A DNA stretch of 64,000 bases from Armillaria gallica (taxonomy: Eukaryota; Basidiomycota; Agaricomycetes; Agaricales; Physalacriaceae). The notes beneath the pieces were generated by a model, which saw only the letters and a program-made list of their open reading frames with translations, was not told the DNA's origin and ran no database searches. The stretch lies in the NCBI GenBank assembly GCA_037576215.1, contig JBANDB010000001.1:2108001-2172000 (forward strand), read 5' to 3'. This document shows, one piece after another, positions 23,656 to 34,233 of this stretch (positions within the stretch are counted from its first letter, which is position 1; every line of letters begins with the position of its first letter). A program made the position numbers and the translations under genes.

Positions 23656-24126
23656 TCACCGGTTCTCTCTCGCGAGCGGGTAAGGTCTGAGTATACTGTC
23701 TCCCTCGATTGGCTCTAGCTGGGTCTGGCCGTAATAGCCAAGCAACGTACCAGACATTTCCCTCCGTCGCTCTTGTTCCCAAAGATACTCCTTTTTGGGG
23801 CGAGGGATGAGCGTCAGACGGGTTGAAAGTCGTTGCGGAGACTGGGCTCGTGTGCTTGACGCATCCATCCGTTGTCTAGAGTCCTGCCGGCTCCTATGTG
23901 TACCTTCAGGAATGCAGGAAAGACACTCGCGGGGCTTCGCCGCAATGGCAGTGCTGTCTTCGACGAACCTTTCCATAGCCGAACGCCAGTGTCGACTGCC
24001 CCTCCTGGCTGTGTTGCTCCCTTGGTCTGAAGGCCCTTCGAGGCAATTCCCTGTCGCCCGAGGCCTGAGTAGCTCTATACACGAGTGCTCACCGGCACCG
24101 GGTGTACGTGCTGGATCCGCGTTCAC
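23656..24126 (-). pseudogene. Decayed ORF upstream of the 171-aa gene (arm B copy)
   Basis: Open for 156 codons, and collinear with 5020-5493. It lacks the TAG found in arm A, but carries a one-base insertion (CCGG for CGG) near 23660 that produces an early stop, removing the ~19 C-terminal residues seen in arm A. Each copy therefore has a different lesion. No domain was recognised, and the start codon is uncertain. Confidence 0.35.
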
Positions 24127-24899
24127 CGCGTAGAATGTTAATCATACACATTGCATTTGTCTATGATAAATACCAGCCTTGCGGTGGCAGCCAGTGGGGT
24201 CCGGGTCAGGAGGCATTGGTAGGACGTACGAGGGACATTTCTGGACGGTTGGATGGATGCTCGCATCTGAGTCTTTCAGCGCACTTTGTGGCGCGTCACT
24301 AAGCGTCTTCGACCGACCTTCGGCGTCCGTGGCGAAACTCGATTCAGACTATTCTTGGTCGACTGGATTGTGAAATTTTTTTGCTTTATCAGTCTCTTCG
24401 GAGACTTCATTTCTTTGGTTTTATCTGAGGTCAGTTCGAATCCCTTGCCTTCACGTTCCGTCTCTCATGTTGAATTTTCAGGGCGGCTTGTATGTCTATC
24501 CAATCATGCGTCCGGCGTGCCTGAAGGTACCGTGCCGTGTAATGAAGAGATGAAATGAGATACAGTCCCTTCAGTTGATCAATAATTAGTCGAGACCTTT
24601 TCCGTAGATATGAAATGAAATAAAGGCGGGGAAAAGTCAAGTCAGTCTTTCAAGCCTAAGACGTTCGGGTGTATCGAATGCTTGAATGCGTAACTATGAT
24701 GATTTGTCAATGGGAACGCGGATTAAGCCCTTCACAAATGCTTGATGCCGTAATCGACGTTCTCTCTGTCCTCCTTCCCATCATCTGCATAGCTACCTCC
24801 GGCTCTACTACTATCCTCTCGCCCGTTTTATCCAGTCCTTGCAAGGTATTGAAGTCCATTCTTAAATCGCCATTTGCACAAAATTCAATTGCTTTACAG

Positions 24900-26498
24900 A
24901 TGGCTGTTCCCTATCCTCGTACAGTTTACGGCACGCCATCCTCACAGCAACTCAATGTCTCTAAATCGCTCGTCGATTTCCAAGGCAATGTTGCGCCGTC
25001 CGCAGCTTCTCATCTGGCCGAACACCTTCAACATGTCCCCAGCGCCGAAATTTGTGTAGCAGCTGACCTTGTTCCTTTCGAGAAGGAGAACCATATTTCC
25101 TCGCCCAAATCGCAGGTCAAGGTAGCGCTTTCGCCTATCAGGCTCCTTCCGACCGAAATCTTCATTGAGGTTTTTCGTCACGGTGTCGTTGTTAACGCGT
25201 TCGACAGCTCCAAAGGGCCGTGGATCCTCGCGCAAGTGTGCAGCACTTGGAGAGAAATCATAATCACCCATTGCCCTAGACTATGGTCGACTCTCCTCAT
25301 CGAAATTTGTGCTTATCGTTGCCAAGACCCTGTTTTACTTCTGAAGACGGTGCTCGACCGGTCGGGTCAGAGCGATTTACGCATCGAGTTCTGGGAGACT
25401 AGCATCGAAGAATACACCGCCAAACGGATGCTCAATCTACTGCTCGCAGTGTCGAACCGCTGGAGCAACGTCATTCTAGACCTACAGCCCGGTTCTATGT
25501 CATCCCTTTCTGTTGTGCGTGGTCGTCTCGACAGGCTATCGAGCATGACTATCAAATATCACGGTATTGGGCAGCCTCCATCTCGCATCGATGCCTTCGA
25601 AATTGCCCCGCGAATGAAGGACATCAATATCGTTGTCCGCAGAGATCATGATGCAGTCACCATTGTCCCCTGCGGGTCCGAAAGCCTCCAGGCTTATCGT
25701 AACGATTGTGCATATGGCGATGTTGACTTGCACCGAGCCCTTCTGGACACTATCCTCAAGTCTCCGAATCTCGACTCGCTTTGGGCGTACTATCACAATT
25801 GCACTACGATTGCGTCTAGACCACTCGCTACACGTATCAACAGTACGTCTATCCGGTTCCTCCAAACATCTGAGAGTGCTCTTCTCGACAGTCTTTCGCT
25901 CCCAGCACTAATGACTATATGGCTTGGACCCGACAAGCCCTGCCAGTCACTTTGTCCCGAGGACACGCTGCCTTCACTGCTACGCCTCATAACCGCCTCT
26001 CGGTGTTCTCTTACTCGTTTGGTATTAGCAGAAGTCGACATCAGCCATGAACTCATTCCCGTCCTCCAACATACTCCGATGCTGGACTCCTTGGAGATGT
26101 ACTTCGCCTGGTGGAGCAACCCCTTGGATCGGACCATGCAGCTTCTCGTCACCGCGATGATGGAGTCGAAGACTTCCCCTGCCGCCAGTCCTGCGACCCC
26201 TTTTCGACCAGCTATCTTACCCGGTCTGACTTGTTTCAAGATCCAAATACGGGACGTTTCGAGGGTTGGAACGGCACTCTTTATCAACGACATGTTCGTT
26301 CGAATGCTGTCGATACGAAGGACGATGCCTGCTGATGGAGATAACAAACGACTTCAAATTGTAACAGTCTCTCTATACAAAAGTTCGGTCCTGAGGACGG
26401 GGTTGGCTAGTGATTTCGAGGCGTTGCAAGGGACGGGGATGGATCTGACAGTTTCGGTATCCGAATCTAGCCATGGGACGGATCCTATCTCGCACTAG
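24900..26498 (+). CDS. F-box protein (agaricomycete type)
   Basis: Likely substrate-recognition subunit of an SCF ubiquitin ligase, 532 aa from the chosen ATG at 24900. The frame is open upstream to 24669, but the sequence just before 24900 looks like an intron (GTATTG near 24846 to TTTACAG at 24899), so the upstream part is probably leader. The F-box signature of mushroom proteins lies at about residues 83-130: IRLLPTEIFIEVF, then GPWILAQVCSTWREI and CPRLWSTL. The remainder is a leucine-rich C-terminal region with irregular LRR-like spacing (LPALMTIWLG, LDSLEMYFAWW), ending in a Ser-rich tail. It is intronless within the coding part. It lies just outside arm B and is not part of the duplication. 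Confidence 0.8.
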   Translation: MAVPYPRTVYGTPSSQQLNVSKSLVDFQGNVAPSAASHLAEHLQHVPSAEICVAADLVPFEKENHISSPKSQVKVALSPIRLLPTEIFIEVFRHGVVVNAFDSSKGPWILAQVCSTWREIIITHCPRLWSTLLIEICAYRCQDPVLLLKTVLDRSGQSDLRIEFWETSIEEYTAKRMLNLLLAVSNRWSNVILDLQPGSMSSLSVVRGRLDRLSSMTIKYHGIGQPPSRIDAFEIAPRMKDINIVVRRDHDAVTIVPCGSESLQAYRNDCAYGDVDLHRALLDTILKSPNLDSLWAYYHNCTTIASRPLATRINSTSIRFLQTSESALLDSLSLPALMTIWLGPDKPCQSLCPEDTLPSLLRLITASRCSLTRLVLAEVDISHELIPVLQHTPMLDSLEMYFAWWSNPLDRTMQLLVTAMMESKTSPAASPATPFRPAILPGLTCFKIQIRDVSRVGTALFINDMFVRMLSIRRTMPADGDNKRLQIVTVSLYKSSVLRTGLASDFEALQGTGMDLTVSVSESSHGTDPISH

Positions 26499-28630
26499 CT
26501 TTGTCGTATCTATTCGAGCATGTCAGTACTTCCTATCTGCATACGTCGTTCTCCAATGGTATATAATCTGGTATAAGCGAACTCTGCTCGTGCCTGGTTG
26601 GTTGATGAATGTCTTCGACTTCCTTTGTTGACGACTCGGGATGTCACGGAGGACGCATCTTGTTGCGAGGACGTGTCTTTTGGGTCTTCTGGATGTTTTG
26701 AGCCTGGAACGGTGTTGAGGTATTCCAACTCTTTTGGTTTTCGTCATGGTGGTTTGTGGAAATGAAGGTACGTATTTTTACCTCCGAGTCTGCTTCCAAA
26801 TACTTCCTCATCTGGCAATTCTAGGCACTACCCATCGAGCGGGGTGCTATGGAACTTTGTTTGGACAGTTGACTATAGCTAGTGTCAACAATCATACGGC
26901 GACAAAATCAGTGCCCTAGAAGCAGGAAATCGCCCAACAAGGGCCAAATGACGGGTGAGTCTTCTATAATCTAAGGTAGGTAGTCCGGAGGACCCCAACT
27001 TCACCCTATCTCTGGCAGCGTCACTTTTTTGATGTTCTGAGCAAGGAGCGAGGACAGAAAGTACGCCCAGATGCTGCTGCTGCAGTTTTACTCGGCAATA
27101 CCATTAAGTTTGCATTCAAGTGGTGTGGAGGCAGAGACGGATATCCATGCCTACGAAACATAATGAGGAACCGAACTTGATTGCAACGATAATGCAGGAA
27201 CGATGTTGGAACCTAGTATGGTAGTAGACGGTCTATCGGGTTTAGCCCAACCACAGTGGAGCTACCATCACGTTGAGACCGTTCTCCAATTGTTGTACTT
27301 TCATTTCGGCTTTGGGCATCGTTCGGCGTTTTTGCTGCTGTATCAACTGCCCTTCCTAGAGCTTTAGCGGTGACAAACAGCTTTCGACCGGGACCCGCTT
27401 GCCAGATTCCACCACCAGCCTCCGCGCTTCTAGTACACCGAATCCATCACCGCTAGGAAACTCTGGACTAGAGAGATGCCATCTATCAAGTGGGCTGTAC
27501 AGAACAATTCCTGGACCTAACGCCAACGAAATCGATATCATAGAAGCGAGAAGGCGATCAAAGAGGGCGAAATATGTAAGTCTTGTACTGAGGCGCTGTT
27601 GCCAGCTTATGTACGATTCTCATTATAATCCGACTCATAGATGGTCTCTAAGATATGACTCGAGCTGATTAAGATGTCATGAGTCTCACCACGACCTCCA
27701 AGATGGTCGTCGTGGTATATCAGGTCTCGTCGTTGGAATGACAGTGAGCCCATCTGTGAAACCCTATCATCTTCATTGTTCGTCGAGCAGGCATCCCCCC
27801 TTGATCGTGATCCTGACGAGACTTTTCGAGGTGCGTGGTACGGTGTGTGGTGTGTACCGGCGCATGAGGTGCCCGGTCATAAAGTTCTGTGTGACTTGAT
27901 TCAACTGCTTCTCGCCAATGACGTCGTACCATGCGGGCATTGGCCTCTGAATCGATGTTGGTGTCTGCTTCCATGGCTACGGCAGTCTGTTCTCTCAACA
28001 TTGGACCGCATTGTCATGTTGCTTTTACCTATCCCGGTGTCTAAGTGCTGATTAATGAAGATCTATTGAGAGGGACAATGTCTGGAGATCGGGGCTCAAG
28101 TTCATCGTGGGGTACGTGCTGTATTCCTTTCCCTCACTTTTCTGATAGATGCACTAGTTCCAGGGTGAACTTTCTCCCGAGAATATGTGGAGTTATTGTT
28201 GTAGATGAGTGTTTTTTGCGCCATTTTGAGTGGATACTGACCCCTTTACCAGCAGAAATTGGAGTACAAGTTATGGTTTCTTGGGGTTATTATTTTCACT
28301 TTTTACGAATTGTCACAGTCCTAAACTAGCCTAAAACCCGCGTTAGTTCATTCGGCGAGGTCCACATGGGACTCTCCCCACTGCCCAGCAACAGCGCACT
28401 TCGAGTCGTATCTCTGTTGGGAGTTGTGTTGAAACTGTCAATGCACATGACGGTTCATTAAATCATCGAACACAGTCGATACGTAAGGATACCGTTCTGA
28501 TTTTGATACCGATGATTATCTCTTCGCAGTAGCCAATGCTAAGCGTGTCCAGGACTTTATAACAAGAAGGGTCAAGTCGGTATGTATTATTCAGATTTAT
28601 TATCATACCCCGCTACCTCCTTCTTCCCCC
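26499..28630. other. Gene-poor stretch after the F-box gene
   Basis: About 2.1 kb with only short ORFs on both strands. A stretch near 27020-27150 translates to protein-like sequence (HFFDVLSKERGQKVRPDAAA) before hitting stops, suggesting a decayed gene. No intact model was possible. Confidence 0.4.
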
Positions 28631-29857
28631 ATGGCGACCCAGACAAACATTCCTTCAGATCTTACCGACGACGACAAAGCTCAGATGTTTCAATTTCTCG
28701 ACGCTCAGCTGAATTCCACAATTCTCTACACGCTATTACATGGTGGGTAACGATGTTCGGTATCAGGCTGTAGGTGTTGACTGATGTCAGGCATATACAC
28801 CGGCATTCTCGCTGTTACGCTGTGGAATATATGTGAGCCAGGAGCGTATCCACTACTGCAACATTAAGCTGAAGCGAATGACATAGTCACTAATAAATGT
28901 TGGTCGATCCGACGAGCCGTGGTCTTCGTTATCATTTTCCTCTATGCTCTGATTACCATCAGTTTTGCTGCCAATTGGTCATGTGTACGCTCCGCATTCA
29001 TCGAAAACGGGACGAATTTCTGGACCGTAACTTTGATGCTTAGCGGTACAGGCCAAGCAGTTTCATTGGAGGCAGGTATTACAGCGTCCATTAGTACCAT
29101 TCTCGCAGACTTATATATGGTGTGTGCGACTCTGCTGGGGATTATACACACTGGCTCACCATCGTTTCGACTCTTAGATTTGGTGCTGCTGGATGGTCTG
29201 GGGAAAACGCTGGTTCGTTGTTATTCTTCCGATACTTTCCCTAATTTCTGCAACTGGTAAAGTGTTCGACCTTGTCTACTCTCTTCGTATATTCAACCTT
29301 CTATTTAGTGTCGAAAATCATTGATGTGTATCGTGAATACTTCAACGCACCCGCTGGCGTCTTCCCGATGCTCTACATATCTTTCGTGCTGGCGACGACC
29401 TTATTCTGTACATCACTCATCATCATCCGAATATTGACTGTTGCCGGAGCTAGGTGTGGGGCAGAGGATCGACTGAGAGTTTTTCACCGTCTCATTGAAG
29501 TGCTGGTGGAATCCTCAGCTCTCTATTCAATAGCTCTTGCCTTAGATTTGGCTTTCACTATTCGTGACAGTTGGGGAGGACTTTACTCTGATGTCATCGC
29601 TGGCATCGCAAAGGTGCGTTGATGGAATTAGACCTTGTCATTTGATTAAACACCTTACATAGGGAGTCGCACCCACGCTTATCGTTGGCCGGGTAGCGGC
29701 GGGACATACGCGCCCCAAAGACGAATACGACGAAAGTGCAATATCGACACTTCGTTTTCAAGAATCCACCATGCAGAGCGCAGTCCTTGAAATTGACATT
29801 GAGGCTCAATCGGAGCGGCTGGCAGTATTTGTTGAAACGACGCAACGGTGGTCATGA
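28631..29857 (+). CDS. Multi-pass membrane protein, agaricomycete family
   Basis: Uncharacterised integral membrane protein of a kind common in mushroom genomes; the function is unknown. Six exons (28631-28742, 28791-28832, 28887-29119, 29178-29256, 29309-29613, 29663-29857) give 321 aa, with introns of 48-58 nt. About seven hydrophobic segments are visible: ILYTLLHGIYTGILAVTLW, VVFVIIFLYALITISFAA, one around AGITASISTILADLY, RWFVVILPILSLISAT, VFPMLYISFVLATTLFC, SALYSIALALDL and one near VIAGIAKGVAPTLIV. The N-terminus is acidic and soluble, and the C-terminus is a hydrophilic tail of about 50 residues. All splice phases agree and remove every internal stop. It converges with the RMND1-like gene, 286 nt away. 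Confidence 0.75.
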
Positions 29858-30143
29858 GAATAAGGCTGAGCCGTTGGACTAGATATGTTTCTTTTGTCAG
29901 AATGTCTTTGTTGGTAATTGTGCTTCACCTTGGTTTCGTCCTGTATTGTTTCGATCGATAATGCAGAATATAAACCTCTCTCTTAAGCAACCACACGGGG
30001 TACCACGCTGAATTCTTCTTGGCCAATGACATGCTTGAAAACCGCTTCCTCGCCTCATTTGCCAGTGATAATAATATGATATAAGCCACCTTGTTTGGTA
30101 CCATACATACAAGAAGCAAAGCAACGCTCGATATGCTGAAGTT

Positions 30144-32136
30144 TCAACTGGATGCCATTCTATCCAGAGTGTATAACACCTCCTCTTTGGATATCGATGG
30201 GGCCACCTTGAAGAGAGTCGGTGTATTGTCCAGAGCAGCGTGGAAGATAAGGCGCGCAACTACTTCGCCCTGGATACAGAAGTTAGAAATGCAGGCATTG
30301 ACGCGGATTTTGCTCACCAAGTCCACGACAATAGCCACTACAATCAACCTGTAACACAGTGAATGGCTCTGCTCTGTTCTTCACATATAGACGCACCATA
30401 TCACTATCCATGTAATACGCTCCATTGCTGAATTATTTAGATGCTCATGGATGGCGTCCAGCTGCTCCATTTGTTAAAAGACCGTATGAGAAGACAACAA
30501 AACGGGCTCACAAAATCACTTGCAATGCCAAGCTTCTCGTTCAGAACCTGTACACGGCCTTTAATCTCCATGTATTCCCGCACCGCATCGTAGAGCTCTT
30601 TCAGGCTTGCTTCGTCCCAGAACAACTCTGGCACGTCAAGTACATTGGAGACCAAATTGATATCCCGCCTCAGCTTGAACAGCCGACCGGTGAGCTTCAG
30701 CGCTTCGTTCCGTCGCAATTGTAAAGCTCCCGATTCAGCGAGCTGTTTAGGTATAGAGAGCGTAGAAGGCGATGAGAGTACTCGTTGTGCGTTCGTCTCG
30801 TAATGTGCAAGAAGGGTAGATTGAGCAAGAGCGTGAGCGATGGACAGTTTGAGGAGATGAGAGCGCGATTTAAGCGCTAACTGATGAGCTAAATGAGTGT
30901 AAATAGTGCTCGAGAATGACTCACTGAAGAAGTCGTTGTAGATTCGAGGGTAAGCAATATGAGGGTCGTGCTGACACTAGATTAATTGGATGTTCATGGC
31001 GGAGAGAGTGCCAGCAACATACCGTGAAATGGCACTCCTCGATCTCCCAATTGTCTTCTGCAATCTTCCTAGTAATGATTTTTGCATTTTCAATATCTTC
31101 TAGTATACTCCTTTCCTGCCCTTCTTCCAGGCCAAAGAACACGACGACGCCGTACTCGAAAAACACGACCTCAGCTACGTCCTCGACATTGGTTTGCGTT
31201 GGTGGCTTCGTAAGTCGGATCTCAGGTGATTCTGGTTCTCGTTCGGTATCTGAATGTGTAGTGGTACGCTCTGCCTCGGACGTTTCGACCTCGTAAGCTC
31301 CGCGCGTCACAACTGGCGATGATGAGATGTACCCGTCGTGATTGGGCGACGAAGAATGTGCTGCATCATGGGTAAAATACGTTCCCTGATATCCGTTTTC
31401 CTCTGCTTCTGAGAGACGAGTCATCATGTTCATGCTGGCGTCGTTACTAGCGAATGCAGAGGATCGAATGTTGGAGTTAGGTCCGTATCCCGGCAAGAGA
31501 GGTAAATGGTACATCTGCACACGATGAGCCTGAATTCAAGTTATGTTCACTGTTACGCACCGCATACATGGCCTCATCGAAGATGCGAGGAGAAACGTTG
31601 TGCTCGCGCTTCAAATACGACGCCAGGAGCTTCATGTTGAATATTTCTGCGACACAATACGCCGTCAATCGCTTGTACCCTGCTCGATGTCGCTGCTCCT
31701 TCGACATCCGCTCCGCCTCGCTCTTGTACTCGCGCACCTTGACACCTGCATCCGTCTCGTATCCTAGGGTCAGGTCTTCATCGTCGTCCGCTGGGAAAGG
31801 TTTTGTCTGGGGTGCCGATGGTAGGACGACAAGCTTCTGCGATGTTTTCGAAGTTCGTTGAACTTTGGCAGCACTAGAGACAGAAGCTCTCCGGGCCTGA
31901 CTGTGACCTTCGATACCAGGGCCTAGGGATCCGAGACGATTCGGTCGTCGCCCAGGCCCTTTGGAATTGGATGTCGACGGCAGGCGTAGGGACATGATGG
32001 GGATGATGACGTCATCTCTGGGACCCTTGTTCTTATGTAAGAGTGACCGCCCTCTTCCCGCCCCAAAGTCGGTCAACGACGCATCGATCGGCCCGACACC
32101 TCCGTCAGTTGCAGCACGTGATTTATCTGCACCCAT
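30144..32136 (-). CDS. DUF155 protein, RMND1/Rmd1-Rmd8 family
   Basis: Homolog of the yeast Rmd1/Rmd8 and animal RMND1 proteins, which share the DUF155 domain; some members act in mitochondrial translation. Six exons (32136-31561, 31514-31023, 30976-30925, 30876-30512, 30464-30397, 30348-30144) give 585 aa. A low-complexity, basic N-terminus of about 110 residues precedes the domain (RLTAYCVAEIFNMKLLASYL). Family signatures follow: VVFFEYGVVVFFGL, HDPHIAYPRIYNDFF, LKSRSHLLKLSIAHALAQST and LVSNVLDVPELFWDE. The C-terminal membrane segment (ITWIVIWLIVVAIVVDLV) is interrupted by the last intron. A Ser/Glu-rich insert of about 90 residues splits the domain. Its start is 101 nt from that of the NOSIP-like gene on the other strand. 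Confidence 0.88.
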
Positions 32137-32237
32137 TGTCAACCACCACAATCGTGCTTTCGATAGAGCACCTCAAAATCCTCGTTTCTGCACTAGGAAG
32201 GTGCAACGACAATAGGTTCAACGTCTGATAAGCGAGC
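32137..32237. promoter_or_regulatory. Short divergent promoter, RMND1-like / NOSIP-like
   Basis: Only 101 nt separate the two start codons on opposite strands, so the genes must share promoter elements, with very short leaders or overlapping starts. No TATA box is visible. Confidence 0.45.
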
Positions 32238-33521
32238 ATGACGAAGCACAGCAAGAACAATACAGCATCTTCAATATTTTCTTACGCTGAATACAAGAAG
32301 CTCGACTATGGGACCAAAAGGGTACGGCAGGATACCGTTTTCCTGTTTATTTCTCACTGTATTCCAGCAACGCCTCGGAAATGAATCCATGCGGCGTTTC
32401 GATTCCTGTGCTCTATGCCTGAACAGCGCCCGGGAGCCTCTGTCGTGCAACGAGGGGCATCTTTTCTGCAAAGAATGCGTGTACACTGATCTTCGTGAGT
32501 GCGACATTTTATTCATATTTGAACCGGGCTGATGCGTGGTAGTCACACAGAAAAAGGATATCAAACGACAGAAAGAGAAACTGGAAAAGATGAAGAAGGA
32601 GGCCGAGGAGGAAAAGGAACGGGCTAGGCAAGCAGCGCGCGAGCGGGTTATCCTGGAGTTTGAAAAGGGCCAGTTGGGGCTTGCGGCTGTATCGACTACG
32701 GGGACGACGTCTGCTGGAGAGTCAAAAGAGGATGGTGAGTCTTTAGTCGTGTCTTGCTGTCACTCCGGGCCGACGACCATGACACTAGGCCGGGGAACCA
32801 AGCGCAAATTCGCGTTCGACTCGTCCAAGGTCGAGAACCTTGCCCAAGAAGCAGAAGAAGCCGCCCTGCAACAGATAGAACGAGAACAGGCGGCAGCCCT
32901 GCGGAACAAGCTACCAGATTTCTGGCTACCATCATTGACGCCTACCTATTCATCTGTTGGGCCACCTCAGACCATCAAGGACGTGAAGCTGCAGACCACA
33001 TGTCGGGGTGGGAATCCTGCTCATTCAATTGCGTGCGTTATTGTACGCTCCTTGCCGTCTCCTTCTGACAGCTCGTAGGTTGAAGAATCTCATTCCAGTC
33101 AAATTCACCTTCTATTCCAAGACGAAATCTGCCGGCTCTGAGATCTCTGGAAAGAATGACGAATCCCAGCCGATGTGTCCGTCCTGCAAAAAGATCTTGT
33201 CGAACAGCATGCTAATGTTCCGTAAGTATAATCGCATTGGTATCTATGGACGTTGAACATTTTCTCTAGTTATGAAGCCTTGTGGTCATGTGGTCTGCAA
33301 AACATGCACTGAATCATTGGTACGACCTTCCCACCAGTGCATCGTTTGCGATGTCAAGTTGTCAGAGAAGGATGTCATAGAACTAAAAAGAGAAGGTAAA
33401 AGTTTTTGCCGTTATTCGCAAGCTAGACCAAATTCACTAATGCGGATCTGTTTTAGGAACGGGGTTCGCTGGAGGAGGTCTCGCAGAATCATCCAAAACA
33501 GGTGTTGCTTTTCAGGGTTAA
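32238..33521 (+). CDS. NOSIP-like RING/U-box protein
   Basis: Homolog of nitric oxide synthase-interacting protein, a nuclear U-box-type E3 ligase linked to splicing in animals. Seven exons (32238-32321, 32368-32494, 32543-32734, 32789-33032, 33079-33221, 33270-33395, 33457-33521) give 326 aa. The start MTKHSKNNTASSIFSYAEYK matches the family N-terminus. The split zinc-finger follows: CALCLNSAREPLSCNEGHLF with CKECV, a Lys/Glu coiled coil (about residues 70-115), then the C-terminal half with CPSCKK, PCGHVVCKTCTESL and CIVCDVKL. All six introns (46-61 nt) are GT-AG and phase-compatible. It looks intact. Confidence 0.9.
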
Positions 33522-34233
33522 GCAGGAACCCTTTTGTCTATTACAGTGCGATATCTTGTTTTCGTCTCTCCAATATTCAAGTGTATTCAATGAAATCTGG
33601 TCGAGACGTTCGCAGAGAATTCGCCAAAGTAATAGCACTTTGGGCTTCTCTGGGACGAAGACCTATAGGGCTTTTGTTTATGTATATCTTCTCACACGTT
33701 ATGTTCACCGCTCATGTCTCAAAACTGCAATCATACGACAGCCGTCATGGTAGGCACGTCGGATACGCTGAGGTGAGCTCAAGTTTGAATGACCTCCGTA
33801 TATGTCTCTTTTCCCTTATAAATTGCGTGGCTGCATACCGCTGCGCCCGTGTACGAGATTCACTAAATACAGAAAACACCACATGGGAAAGAACTATCTG
33901 ACGTTCTCCATCAATGTAAATCAGTTCGGTTTGTGTATCCATGGTAGCATCGTATCTCAGAGGGGCAAGATATTGTGCGTTCTAGTCATATCTGTGTCGC
34001 GCTCTTCATCTATCCTGTCTCTAAATCAACTTTCTGTCTTTCGTGTAGGGTTGAGTATCACTGTAAAGCCTTGAAATCGGATTTCATTATGGATGCACAG
34101 CCACACCGGTAGCGTGTCGAAGCCGAAAGAACTATTAAATGGATCACATCATAGAAGCTGCCGAAGCTAAACGGAGCATATCCTGTTTTTTCCCCTCATG
34201 ACGGGGCTCGGCTAATCCTTGTAGGTGTTTATC
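33522..34233. other. Intergenic, NOSIP-like to P450
   Basis: About 700 nt of 3' flank and P450 promoter. ORFs here have no features. The GTG 9 nt upstream of the P450 start is in frame but unlikely to be used. Confidence 0.5.

Larger units (their letters stand above)
22526..24504 (-). repeat. Arm B of the ~1.98-kb inverted duplication
   Basis: This is the reverse-complement counterpart of 4577-6554, with the same gene order when read on the minus strand. Its low-coordinate edge falls within the last exon of the Fic gene. Its high-coordinate edge ends at TATGTCTATCCAAT, matching the left end of arm A. Differences are substitutions and short indels, concentrated outside the 171-aa gene exons by eye. 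Confidence 0.85.

Noticed and set aside
30425..30724. 99-aa plus-strand ORF
   Set aside because: It is antisense to exons of the RMND1-like gene.
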